A stretch of 64,000 bases of DNA. It comes from Mucilaginibacter_A sp050954285 (GTDB taxonomy: Bacteria > Bacteroidota > Bacteroidia > Sphingobacteriales > Sphingobacteriaceae). This document shows positions 18,407 through 26,772 of the stretch, piece by piece (the first letter of the stretch is position 1; every line of letters begins with the position of its first letter). The notes under the pieces were generated by a model, which ran no database searches, had not been told where the DNA came from, and saw only the letters and a program-made list of their open reading frames with translations. Location: positions 1-64,000 of the forward strand of contig JBPBPL010000016.1 of assembly GCA_050954285.1 (NCBI GenBank). Reading direction: 5' to 3'. A program made the translations under genes and the position numbers.

Positions 18407-19323
18407 TGGAAAAAACGATTATAGGAGTTTTTTGCTACAAACGGGCTGCAAAGTTAGAGGCTTCTATGGAAGCTCTGTTGAAAAATCCGGAATGTGCCGA
18501 TATGGATATTATTTTTTTTGCTGATGGATATAAAGGCGAAAAAGATAAACAAGGTGTGCTGGAAACGCGAGCATACATTGATTCGCTAACCGGGTTTAAA
18601 AATGTTTACAAACATTATCGAGATAAAAATTTCAGCACCGGCCCAAATTTTCATACTGGCTTAACTTATCTTTCCAATAATTACGATCGCTTTATTATCG
18701 TGGAAGACGATTTGGTGGTTACACCAAATTATATCAAATATTTATTGGATGCGTTGAATTTCTACAAAAATGAAAAATCGGTTTTTTGTGTAACTGGCTT
18801 TGCTTTTCCGTTGAACATCGGAAGTTATCCTTATGATACGATCATTGCCAACCGCTTTTGTTCATATGGCTGGGGAAGCTGGTCGGATCGGGTCAAACAT
18901 GTGGTTTGGGACAAAGCCGGTTTACAAAAAATATTAGATACTTCGCCTGGTTTTAAAAATCGTTTAAACAAAGAGGGTATGGATTTGTACCGAATGGTGA
19001 AAAAGGAAATTGATGGTACCATTTCCACTTGGGATATACAAATGCAGGTTCATGTTTCCGAAAACCAGTTTAAAGTAGTTTATCCAATCATCTCTAAAGG
19101 TACTAATATTGGTTTCGATCAGGAATCTACCAATACTTTTGGAATTGATTATTTGCAAACGCCACAAGATCCAGGCACAAACAGAAATTTTAAATTTTGC
19201 CCGGTTAATGTAATCGAACTTTCTTTACAAAAGCAGCTTAAAAAGCCATACAGTTTACCCGTTTTGGCAAAAAGAAAGATCATGAATGATTTAATAAAAC
19301 TTGGATCGAAATTTAAAAAATAA
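18406..19323 (+). CDS. glycosyltransferase (GT2-like)
   Basis: A 305-residue protein resembling the GT-A sugar transferases that begin with (V)FCYKRAAKLEASMEAL and contain IIVEDDLVVTP (EDD metal motif, about residues 98-108) and FCSYGWGSW. This pattern recurs in Bacteroidota surface-glycan loci. The start overlaps the preceding GT2 stop. An inverted pair of the dispersed element forms a hairpin directly after the stop, probably ending transcription. Donor and acceptor are not known. Confidence 0.8.
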   Translation: MEKTIIGVFCYKRAAKLEASMEALLKNPECADMDIIFFADGYKGEKDKQGVLETRAYIDSLTGFKNVYKHYRDKNFSTGPNFHTGLTYLSNNYDRFIIVEDDLVVTPNYIKYLLDALNFYKNEKSVFCVTGFAFPLNIGSYPYDTIIANRFCSYGWGSWSDRVKHVVWDKAGLQKILDTSPGFKNRLNKEGMDLYRMVKKEIDGTISTWDIQMQVHVSENQFKVVYPIISKGTNIGFDQESTNTFGIDYLQTPQDPGTNRNFKFCPVNVIELSLQKQLKKPYSLPVLAKRKIMNDLIKLGSKFKK

Positions 19324-19329
19324 TTGATT

Positions 19330-19374
19330 GATACTTCTTTTATCACACAAAATTTAGGTTGATAAAAGAAGTAC
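19330..19374. terminator. hairpin formed by an inverted pair of the dispersed element
   Basis: TACTTCTTTTATCA (19332-19345) and TGATAAAAGAAGTA (19360-19373) are perfect 14-bp inverted repeats with a 14-base loop containing AAAATTT. The structure starts 9 bases after a TAA stop. Each arm is one copy of the element that recurs across the window. It is likely to act as a terminator or as a paired recognition site. Confidence 0.75.
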
Positions 19375-19403
19375 CAATCATACAAAATACGCATCAACCA
19401 TAG

Positions 19404-20669
19404 ATGAAAAAAGCAATTGTAATTGGATCCGGAATATCTGGTTTAAGCATATCCAGCATGTTATCAGATCGATATGAAGTTCAGATTTTAGAACGGGCAG
19501 ATAAAGCTGGTGGCTTAATTAAATGCGACCGGATTGATGGAAATCTTTTTCATCGGGTTGGTGGCCACGTTTTTAATAGTAAAGATCAGGCTGTTTTAGA
19601 TTGGTTCTGGAAACACTTTAATCGCGATGAAGAATTTTTAAAAGCGGTAAGAAATGCTAAAATTCTGCTTGGCGGAAAACTGATTGGTTACCCGCTGGAA
19701 AATTATTTATACCAGTTGCCAGAATATGAAACCCGCGCAATTGTGGATGAATTGATCCAAATGTTGGCTAATAAAAAAGACCAAACCGCTAAATATGATA
19801 ATTTCCGGGATTTTCTGATTGGTAATTTTGGAGAGAACTTATACCGGCTTTATTTTGGTCCATATAATTCTAAAATCTGGCATACAGATATCAGCAAAGT
19901 TCCATTGGAATGGCTGGATGGTAAGCTGCCAATGCCGCAAATCAAAGAAGTAATTATTAGTAACATTGTAAAAAAAGAAGAAAGTACGATGGTACATGCT
20001 TCTTTTTATTACCCAAAAGTTGATGGTTCTCAGTTTATTGTTAACCGGCTTTCTGAAAATCAGAATATCCAATTATCATTTACAGTTTCCAATATCTCTG
20101 TTGATCCATCTGGTGGTTTATTATCTATCAATAAAGGGAGTATTATAACTGATTTGATTGTGTATTGTGGGGATGTAAGACAATTGCATAACATCATTCA
20201 AATTGAGGATCTTAAATTGAAAGCTGCACTTGAAAACGTAGTTGAACTTGCATCTAATGGAACATCTAATGTGTTGTGCGAAACAGATGAAAATGATATT
20301 TCTTGGTTGTATTTGCCTGAGGATCAATTTAAAGCACACCGTATTATATATACCGGCAACTTTAGCGAAACAAATAATGAAGGAAGCAGTAGAAAAACTT
20401 GTGTAGTAGAATTTTCGGGGAAACAGGATCAAGAAATGATGCTGGAAGAATTGAAAAAACTGCCCGGAAACTTAACCCCTTTGGCTTTTAATTATGAGCC
20501 AAATTCGTATATCATTCAACACAAAGAAACCAGAGATAAAATTAATAGCTTAAAACAGCATCTTGCTAAATATAATATTTACTTGTTGGGCAGATTTGCA
20601 GAATGGGAATATTATAACATGGATAAAGCCATAGAATCAGCAATGGAATTGAGTAAGAATCTGGCTTGA
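19404..20669 (+). CDS. UDP-galactopyranose mutase-like FAD-dependent enzyme
   Basis: A 421-residue flavoprotein. The N-terminal dinucleotide-binding motif is GSGISG (about residues 8-13), followed by the ERADKAGG turn. YFGPYNSKIWHTDIS in the middle and LLGRFAEWEYYNMDKAIESA at the end resemble the amine-oxidase-like family that includes UDP-galactopyranose mutase and protoporphyrinogen oxidase-like sugar enzymes. In a glycan locus the best guess is ring contraction of a UDP-sugar to its furanose form, feeding a neighbouring transferase. It is somewhat divergent from classical Glf, so substrate is uncertain. Confidence 0.65.
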   Translation: MKKAIVIGSGISGLSISSMLSDRYEVQILERADKAGGLIKCDRIDGNLFHRVGGHVFNSKDQAVLDWFWKHFNRDEEFLKAVRNAKILLGGKLIGYPLENYLYQLPEYETRAIVDELIQMLANKKDQTAKYDNFRDFLIGNFGENLYRLYFGPYNSKIWHTDISKVPLEWLDGKLPMPQIKEVIISNIVKKEESTMVHASFYYPKVDGSQFIVNRLSENQNIQLSFTVSNISVDPSGGLLSINKGSIITDLIVYCGDVRQLHNIIQIEDLKLKAALENVVELASNGTSNVLCETDENDISWLYLPEDQFKAHRIIYTGNFSETNNEGSSRKTCVVEFSGKQDQEMMLEELKKLPGNLTPLAFNYEPNSYIIQHKETRDKINSLKQHLAKYNIYLLGRFAEWEYYNMDKAIESAMELSKNLA

Positions 20670-20686
20670 TTATAAGGTAAATAAAT

Positions 20687-21835
20687 TTGAAAGTTTTAGT
20701 AATTCATACAAGTTACAAGTATCGTGGAGGTGAAGATACTGTTGTGGCTGAAGAAATAAAATTACTTCGGCATGCAGGAATGCATGTAGAATTATTAGAA
20801 TTTAACAATGATGAAAACGCCTTATTAAAACTTTTGCAATTACCTTTTAATGTCCAATCATATTATAAAACAAAACAAAAGTTAACAGATTTTAGGCCGG
20901 ATATTGTTCATATTCATAATCTTCATTTTGGAGGATCACCATCTGTAATTTATGCTATTAAAAGAAGTAATACACCATTTGTAACTACGTTGCACAATTT
21001 TAGGTTGCTATGTCCTTCGGGTATCCTTTTTAACAACGGAAAACTTTTTCTAGATTCTTTATATCAAAGTTTTCCTTGGAAAGCAGTGGAACTTGGAGTC
21101 TATAAAGATTCTAAATTAATTACTTTCTGGGTAGCTTTATCCATGTACATTCACAACAAATTAGGTACTTGGAAAAATTGTAACAAGTATATTGTTTTGA
21201 GTGAACATGCCCGAAAATTATTTTTAAATTCAAAGTTGAACTTATCTCAGAACCAGATGGTTGTAAAACCAAATTTTTGTTCTGTTCCGGTGTTGCAACC
21301 ACAAAAGCGAGAAAATCATTTTTTGTATATAGGCAGGCTTTCGGAAGAAAAAGGAATCATGCTTCTTTTATCGGTCTTTTCTTCGTGTACTTACAAGGTA
21401 AAAATTGCTGGGGATGGTCCGCTGAAAAATGAAGTTATTCAATATGCTGCTAAATATCCAAATATAGAATTTATAGGTATTGTAAATAAAGCTGAAGTAT
21501 TTATTTTATTGCAAAGTTGTTCTGCGCTGCTTTTTCCTTCAGTTTGGTTTGAAGGCATGCCTTTAACAATTATAGAAGCTTTTGCCTGTGGCACACCTGT
21601 TATTTCATCCAAACTTGGTGCTATGGAAACCATGATTACACCTGAATATAATGGTTTGCATTTTGAAGCGAATGATAAGGTTGACTTTAGGCAAAAATTA
21701 GATCAATGGATACAGCTCAGCGAAGAGGAGAAGAATCGTTATCGTGAAAATGCGCTGAATTCATTTATTTCTAATTATACAAGTAGTAGAAACTTAGTGC
21801 TATTAGTGGATATCTATAATACCGTAATCGCTTAG
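20687..21835 (+). CDS. glycosyltransferase family 4 protein with TTG start
   Basis: A 382-residue GT-B transferase. The best start is the TTG at 20687, giving MKVLVIHTSYKYRGGEDTVV. The first downstream ATG would delete this conserved RGGED donor/acceptor region. The C-terminal domain has YIGRLSEEKGI and the E-x7-E motif in FEGMPLTIIEAFACGTPVI. A copy of the dispersed element lies in frame at 21358-21374 (IMLLLS). It follows the mutase-like gene by 17 bp and is probably in the same operon. Confidence 0.85.
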   Translation: MKVLVIHTSYKYRGGEDTVVAEEIKLLRHAGMHVELLEFNNDENALLKLLQLPFNVQSYYKTKQKLTDFRPDIVHIHNLHFGGSPSVIYAIKRSNTPFVTTLHNFRLLCPSGILFNNGKLFLDSLYQSFPWKAVELGVYKDSKLITFWVALSMYIHNKLGTWKNCNKYIVLSEHARKLFLNSKLNLSQNQMVVKPNFCSVPVLQPQKRENHFLYIGRLSEEKGIMLLLSVFSSCTYKVKIAGDGPLKNEVIQYAAKYPNIEFIGIVNKAEVFILLQSCSALLFPSVWFEGMPLTIIEAFACGTPVISSKLGAMETMITPEYNGLHFEANDKVDFRQKLDQWIQLSEEEKNRYRENALNSFISNYTSSRNLVLLVDIYNTVIA

Positions 21836-21875
21836 AAGAATACTGTTTATTTATTTATTTTTCTTATTTTTAAAA

Positions 21876-22847
21876 ATGGAAGGCAAAGTTGCACTCATAT
21901 TTGTTTTTAATCACAAATATGATCGAAATATAGATATTTTAGAAAATTTATATAAAGACCGTTTTTCTAATATCTACCATTTGGTACCATTTTACGAGGG
22001 AAACAAAGAAAATGTTATACCAGTTTACGAGAGTTCTCAACATTTTCAAGGGTATCTTGCTCAAGGATATAAAAAATATTTCAAGGAAGAATATGAGCAT
22101 TATTTTTTTATTGGTGACGATCTGATTCTTAATCCGGCTATCAACGAAAATAATTACCATGAATATTTTCATCTTTCTAAGGATGCGAGTTATATTCCGG
22201 AAATTTATTCATTACACAATTTGACTAACAATGATACTTTGCGTTTTTTACCGGTAAAAAGTATTACTGGCAAAACACGCTGGCATTGGTGTAAGATTAA
22301 GGAATTGGTAGATAATTACGAACACAAAGCGTATGGAGTAGAAAATTCGGATGAAATGCCATCTTATCTTCAAGCTACAGAAATTATTAAAAAACACGGT
22401 TATGAAGTGCAACCGGTTTCTTATCAGGATTTGCATGGCGATGTTTTTCCTCTCACATCTGCAACTGTAAAATACGCAACTCATTTAAGTTCATATTTCA
22501 AAAAAATTCAACTAACTTATCCTGTCGTTGGTTCTTATTCTGACATTGTAATTGTTTCTAAGGCAGCTATTAAAAGATTTTGTCATTATTGCGGAGTGTT
22601 TGCAACCAATAAACTTTTTGTAGAATTTGCTATTCCAACTTCATTATTATTGGCCTCGGAAAAAGTAATTACAGAAAAAGAAATTGGCAAACGAGGGAAA
22701 ATATACTGGTTATATACTAAACCAGAAATTGATAGATATGAAGAAGATATGAAACCTTATCATCAAAATTTAATTGAGTTGATGCAAAATTTTCCACACG
22801 ATAAATTATACATCCATCCAATTAAATTATCTAAATGGAAGGTGTGA
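21876..22847 (+). CDS. uncharacterised protein, possible glycosyltransferase
   Basis: A 323-residue protein I cannot assign firmly. The N-terminal LIFVFNHKYDRNIDILENLY and the acidic FIGDDLILNP (about residues 75-84) look like the nucleotide-binding and DxD-like parts of a GT-A fold. No signal peptide or membrane helix is evident. It is the last forward gene of the polysaccharide cluster and ends 14 bp from the convergent WecG-like gene. A transferase role is an inference from context. Confidence 0.5.
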   Translation: MEGKVALIFVFNHKYDRNIDILENLYKDRFSNIYHLVPFYEGNKENVIPVYESSQHFQGYLAQGYKKYFKEEYEHYFFIGDDLILNPAINENNYHEYFHLSKDASYIPEIYSLHNLTNNDTLRFLPVKSITGKTRWHWCKIKELVDNYEHKAYGVENSDEMPSYLQATEIIKKHGYEVQPVSYQDLHGDVFPLTSATVKYATHLSSYFKKIQLTYPVVGSYSDIVIVSKAAIKRFCHYCGVFATNKLFVEFAIPTSLLLASEKVITEKEIGKRGKIYWLYTKPEIDRYEEDMKPYHQNLIELMQNFPHDKLYIHPIKLSKWKV

Positions 22848-22861
22848 AATAAAAATTTCCG

Positions 22862-23590
22862 TTAATCGTATTTGAGTTTATATTTAAGCAACGTATATAA
22901 AAAAACAGGACCATAATACAAGTAACGTTTCCACATACGTTGTGGTTCATTAATTAATCGGCCGAACCATTCAAAGCCAGCATTAATCCAAAAATTACTT
23001 GGCCGATTCATTGTACCGGCATAAAAATCAAAAACTGCACCAATAGAACCAATTAATTTTGTGTCTAATTGTTCGTGATGTGCTACCGCCCATTTTTCTT
23101 GTTTTGGAGCAGTCATTCCAACAAATAAAACATCTGGTTTAAATTGATTCACTGCATCAATCATCTTGTCATTGTCAGATTTAGAAAATACAGGTTTAAA
23201 AGGCGGTGAATAACAACCTACTCTTATGTTTGGATATTCTACTGCTAACTTATCTTTTATTTTTTTTAAGGTTTTGTCGGAAGAACCTAAGTAAAAACAA
23301 CTCCCATATTCTTTATTTAACTTGTTAAGTAAATGAACATGAAGGTTAGAACCAGAAATTTTCTTTATTTTTTCGCCTGTTTGTAGTCTAACAGCAGCAA
23401 CAATTCCAACACCATCAGGTAACAATACATCCGATTCTAACAATGCCTTTTTAAATTCGGCATCTTTTTCTGCCAGACAAAAGGAGTACTGGTTAATTGT
23501 ATTAACAACTAACTTAGGCAAGTTAGGTAAATCATCTAATGATTTTGAAAACAAATCATATCCCGCATAATTACTTAAAAGCTGGTCCAT
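22862..23590 (-). CDS. WecG/TagA/CpsF family glycosyltransferase (GT26)
   Basis: A 242-residue GT26 enzyme, which typically adds the second sugar to an undecaprenyl-diphosphate-linked primer. Signature stretches are LLPDGVGIVAA (about residues 55-65), VGMTAPKQEKW (about 157-167), GAVFDFYAGT, and the C-terminal GFEWFGRLINEPQRMWKRYL that anchors the protein to the membrane. It is convergent with the previous gene (14 bp), so it is transcribed apart from the main glycan operon while probably serving the same pathway. Confidence 0.92.
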   Translation of the reverse strand: MDQLLSNYAGYDLFSKSLDDLPNLPKLVVNTINQYSFCLAEKDAEFKKALLESDVLLPDGVGIVAAVRLQTGEKIKKISGSNLHVHLLNKLNKEYGSCFYLGSSDKTLKKIKDKLAVEYPNIRVGCYSPPFKPVFSKSDNDKMIDAVNQFKPDVLFVGMTAPKQEKWAVAHHEQLDTKLIGSIGAVFDFYAGTMNRPSNFWINAGFEWFGRLINEPQRMWKRYLYYGPVFLYTLLKYKLKYD

Positions 23591-23744
23591 TTTAGTAAAT
23601 TCTATCCTATCTAATTTTTTGTCTTGTACAACCTATTTACGTTGTACGTTTGAATTTAGATTCAGAAGAAATCTATAATCATAATGTTTTAAAAAATATT
23701 AATTGAAGAAATCTGTATTTTAAACCATCCAAAAAGTAAATTAC

Positions 23745-24695
23745 TTACTCAGCTGGCGGTTTTGGTATATTTTTCATTTGAAAGCGGGGTTTGTAAGCTG
23801 GTTTTACAACTTCTGTTTTTGGCTGATCAGCTTCTGTATCCCTAATATCTGCTACTGTTTTTACCGGTTCTTTTTTGATACTCTGCCTATTGAATGTAGG
23901 TTTAAAAGCAGGTTTTTCTGGTTCCGGTTCTTCGGCCAATAGTGGTTCTCCACTTTTTTCTTCATCCATTTCAACAACAATTTTTGGAATGTTTTTAGGG
24001 TTGAAGCGCGGTTTAAAAGCTGGCTTATCTACTAACTCTTTTATCTCATCGGTAACAGATTGATCGGTTTCTTGCGGTGTGTCAAAATTCTCAGGAACTG
24101 GTTTTAAAGGTGATAACTCATCATCAGATGCTGTTTTTACCGGTTCTTTTTTGATTTGCTGCATGTTGAACCTGGGTTTAAAAGCAGGTTTAGCAAATGG
24201 TTCAATTATAGGTTCAGCTTTCTCGTTTATGGATTCGGTAATAGGTTCTTCTGTTGTTTTTGGAGCCATTTTCGGATTGAAACGTGGTTTAAAAACCGTA
24301 GTTTCAAGACCTGTTTCGCGGATAACTTGTTCTGCTTCTGCTAAAGAAATATCCTTTTCTGGTATGTTCTGCTCTGATAATTGCACCAGATTATCTTCTT
24401 TAAATTTGGGCCTGTCGTTGTCTGTATCCAGGTTTTGAGCAGCAGCAACAGCAATTCCCTGCACAGCCATATTAGAAATATCTTCTGCTTGTACTGGATG
24501 TGGTTTTATAATTATTGACAGCGGATAGGTTCGGCGTAAATAATTGAAGTGGTATTTTTTGGTATGATCAAAACTTTTTTCGCCCATTAAAGGGTAGTGC
24601 TGACTAAATTCTGCAAACAAACCTGGTTCTGTTATTTTTAACTGTGCCAGGTTTATTTTTTTTTTCTGGAAAAACTCTTCAAAAGTTAGCATCAT
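23745..24695 (-). CDS. hypothetical protein with five KPxFKPRFN repeats
   Basis: A 316-residue protein of unknown function. The first 85 residues form a conserved-looking head (FEEFFQKKKINLAQLK...YHFNYLRRTYPLSI). The rest is low-complexity, acidic/proline-rich and built from five copies of a motif close to KPAFKPRFN-(P/M)-K-N-I-P-K: near VFKPRFNPKMAPK, AFKPRFNMQQIKKE, AFKPRFNPKNIPK, AFKPTFNRQSIKKE and AYKPRFQMKNIPK. Two of these are followed by EPVKT(A/V)(S/A)D. No signal peptide is present, so it is probably cytoplasmic and largely disordered. The basic repeats could bind nucleic acid or a partner surface. Confidence 0.65.
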   Translation of the reverse strand: MMLTFEEFFQKKKINLAQLKITEPGLFAEFSQHYPLMGEKSFDHTKKYHFNYLRRTYPLSIIIKPHPVQAEDISNMAVQGIAVAAAQNLDTDNDRPKFKEDNLVQLSEQNIPEKDISLAEAEQVIRETGLETTVFKPRFNPKMAPKTTEEPITESINEKAEPIIEPFAKPAFKPRFNMQQIKKEPVKTASDDELSPLKPVPENFDTPQETDQSVTDEIKELVDKPAFKPRFNPKNIPKIVVEMDEEKSGEPLLAEEPEPEKPAFKPTFNRQSIKKEPVKTVADIRDTEADQPKTEVVKPAYKPRFQMKNIPKPPAE

Positions 24696-24717
24696 AATTT
24701 ATTTAAACAGCTGATGG

Positions 24718-24745
24718 ATATACTGTTTTAATCACCTCAAATTTA
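24718..24745 (+). repeat. sister element CTGTTTTTA-type (degenerate) across yebC stop
   Basis: ATATACTGTTTTAATCACC followed by TCAAATTTAC. The end overlaps the minus-strand TAA stop of yebC at 24743-24745. One T is missing from the core. Confidence 0.5.
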
Positions 24746-25468
24746 CTCAGCCATGTTATGATAAACAGCCTGTACATCATCGTCTTCTTCCAGTTTGTCA
24801 ATCAGTTTCATCACATCGGCAACCTGTTCTTCTGTTACGTCATGGTACGATTGTGCAATGCGTTCCAATTTGGCACTTTTAGTTTCAATACCTTGTTCTT
24901 CCAGTGCTTTCTGCATTTTGCCAAAATCTTCATAAGCGGTGTGAATAACGGCAATATCGTTTCCTTCTTCATCTGTTTCCACAAATAAATCTTCCAGTCC
25001 GGCATCAATCAATTCCAGTTCCAAATCATCCAGATCAACGTTTTTCGGCTCAAATGTAAAAACAGATTTACGGCTGAAAATAAAATCTAGGGAACCTGTT
25101 TTGCCCAGCGAACCATTGGTTTTGGTGAAGTAACTGCGCACATTGGCCACTGTTCTGTTGGTATTATCGGTAGCGGTTTCTACTAAAACAGCAACACCAT
25201 GCGGCGCATAACCTTCGTAAACAATCTCTTCGTAGTTGGTTTCATCTTTGCTGGTTGCCCGCTTAATGGCCGCTTCCACACGGTCTTTCGGCATGTTTAC
25301 CGCTTTGGCATTTTGCATAGCCGTGCGCAACCTGGAATTGGTATCCGGACTGCCACCCCCAGCTTTCACCGCCATCACAATTTCCTTGCCCAAACGCGTA
25401 AATTGTACGGCCATTTTGGCCCATCTTTTAAATTTCCGCTCTTTACGAAATTCAAATGCTCTTCCCAT
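24743..25468 (-). CDS. YebC/PmpR family regulator (TACO1-like)
   Basis: A 241-residue YebC-family protein. Members bind DNA or act on translation of proline-rich stretches (TACO1). The family start MGRAFEFRKERKFKRWAKM is a Bacteroidota variant of the usual MAGHSKW. Later blocks are AGGGSPDTNSRLR, NMPKDRVEAAIKRA, YEGYAPHGVAVLVE and TDNTNRTVANVR. Full length, single gene, divergent from asd 218 bp away. The cell role in this organism cannot be chosen from sequence. Confidence 0.93.
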   Translation of the reverse strand: MGRAFEFRKERKFKRWAKMAVQFTRLGKEIVMAVKAGGGSPDTNSRLRTAMQNAKAVNMPKDRVEAAIKRATSKDETNYEEIVYEGYAPHGVAVLVETATDNTNRTVANVRSYFTKTNGSLGKTGSLDFIFSRKSVFTFEPKNVDLDDLELELIDAGLEDLFVETDEEGNDIAVIHTAYEDFGKMQKALEEQGIETKSAKLERIAQSYHDVTEEQVADVMKLIDKLEEDDDVQAVYHNMAE

Positions 25469-25578
25469 TTATATTTTATTGTTGAGGATTAATAGTTTAT
25501 AGATCATGGTTGATAGATTTCCGCGATCTGCAGCAAAGTTAAAAATTTGTGCTGAACGGTTTTAATTTGAATAAATGC

Positions 25579-25607
25579 TGATGCTTCTTTTATCGACTAA
25601 AAATTGG
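25579..25607 (+). repeat. dispersed CTTCTTTTA element, near-consensus copy
   Basis: TGATGCTTCTTTTATCGAC followed by TAAAAATTGG, in the divergent region between yebC and asd. One of the best full-length copies. Confidence 0.8.
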
Positions 25608-25686
25608 TGTTTCCGTTGATTTGGCCTACACAAAAGCAAAATCTTTTGCATATTTGGCTAATTAAAATCCATTTATAGTTAAACAA

Positions 25687-26700
25687 ATGAAAGTAGCAGT
25701 AGTAGGCGCCACCGGTTTGGTGGGAACGAAAATGTTGCAGGTTCTGGCAGAACGCAACTTCCCCGTAACAGAATTAATTCCTGTAGCATCAGAAAAAAGT
25801 ATTGGTAAGGAAGTTGAGTTTAAGGGAAAGCAGTACAAAGTAGTTTCAGCAGAAACCGCGATCAGCCAGAAACCGGATATTGCATTATTTTCTGCCGGCG
25901 GAAGCACTTCATTGCAGCAGGCGCCGCTTTTTGCAGCAGCCGGAATCACCGTAATTGATAATTCATCAGCATGGCGCATGGATCCAACTAAAAAACTGGT
26001 TGTTCCCGAAGTTAATGCTGACGTTTTAACTGCAGAAGATAAAATCATTGCGAATCCCAATTGCTCAACCATACAAATGGTTGTGGCATTAAAACCGTTG
26101 CACGATGCTTACAAAATTAAGCGTGTGGTGGTTTCTACTTATCAATCTGTAACCGGAACTGGCGTAAAAGCAGTGGAGCAGTTGATGAACGAGCGCAAAG
26201 GGATTGACGGCCCAATGGCTTATCCATATAAAATCGATTTAAACGTGTTGCCTCAAATTGATGTTTTTACAGAGAATGGCTATACCAAAGAGGAGATGAA
26301 AATGATCCTGGAAACCCAAAAAATCATGGGCGACGATAGTATCAAAGTTACCGCAACTACAGTTCGGATTCCGGTTATGGGCGGTCACTCAGAATCTGTA
26401 AATATTGAGTTTGAAAAGGATTTTGATTTATCCGAAGTAAAAGAATTATTGGAAAAAGCGCCAGGCGTTGTTGTGGTGGATGATGTTGCGAATCTGAAAT
26501 ATCCGATGCCGCTGGATGCACATGAAAAAGATGACGTTTTTGTAGGAAGAATCCGCAGAGATGAAAGTCAGGACAATACGCTTAATTGCTGGATCGTTTC
26601 TGATAATTTGCGGAAAGGTGCAGCAACAAATGCCATCCAGATTGCAGAATATTTAATGGCAAACCATTTAATTGGCGAGCCACAAGAAATAGAAGGATAA
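25687..26700 (+). CDS. asd: aspartate-semialdehyde dehydrogenase
   Basis: Converts aspartyl phosphate to aspartate semialdehyde with NADPH, the branch point toward lysine/diaminopimelate, methionine and threonine. The 337-residue protein has the Rossmann start VVGATGLVGTKML, the catalytic Cys126 in NPNCSTIQ, and the substrate-binding R227 and catalytic H234 in RIPVMGGHSE. A hairpin terminator follows. Threonine synthase lies two genes downstream, so the region serves threonine synthesis. The TAA stop sits inside a sister-type element (GATAAAAACAGTATG). Confidence 0.96.
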   Translation: MKVAVVGATGLVGTKMLQVLAERNFPVTELIPVASEKSIGKEVEFKGKQYKVVSAETAISQKPDIALFSAGGSTSLQQAPLFAAAGITVIDNSSAWRMDPTKKLVVPEVNADVLTAEDKIIANPNCSTIQMVVALKPLHDAYKIKRVVVSTYQSVTGTGVKAVEQLMNERKGIDGPMAYPYKIDLNVLPQIDVFTENGYTKEEMKMILETQKIMGDDSIKVTATTVRIPVMGGHSESVNIEFEKDFDLSEVKELLEKAPGVVVVDDVANLKYPMPLDAHEKDDVFVGRIRRDESQDNTLNCWIVSDNLRKGAATNAIQIAEYLMANHLIGEPQEIEG

Positions 26701-26710
26701 AAACAGTATG
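26696..26710 (-). repeat. sister element CTGTTTTTA-type across asd stop
   Basis: GGATAAAAACAGTATG on the plus strand. The TAA stop of asd (26698-26700) is part of the element. Confidence 0.6.
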
Positions 26711-26719
26711 CAAAATTGC

Positions 26720-26753
26720 AAAGGGCGATAAGATAATCTTGTCGCCCTTTTTA
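26720..26753 (+). terminator. rho-independent terminator after asd
   Basis: AAAGGGCGATAAGA (26720-26733) pairs almost perfectly with the segment ending TCGCCCTTT (26737-26750), with a 3-base loop and a run of T after it. It separates asd from the LysR gene. Confidence 0.8.
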
Positions 26754-26755
26754 CG

Positions 26756-26772
26756 TCAATAAAAACAGCATG
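26756..26772 (-). repeat. sister element CTGTTTTTA-type across a start codon
   Basis: GTCAATAAAAACAGCATG. The ATG of the LysR-type gene (26770-26772) is the outer end of the element. Confidence 0.5.

Noticed and set aside
19981..20010. TGCTTCTTTTTATTACC as another dispersed element
   Set aside because: An extra T breaks the core; counted only as a weak match.
23849..24140. CTGTTTTTACC in the repeat protein as independent sister elements
   Set aside because: These belong to the protein's own internal repeats (EPVKT), so they are not independent.
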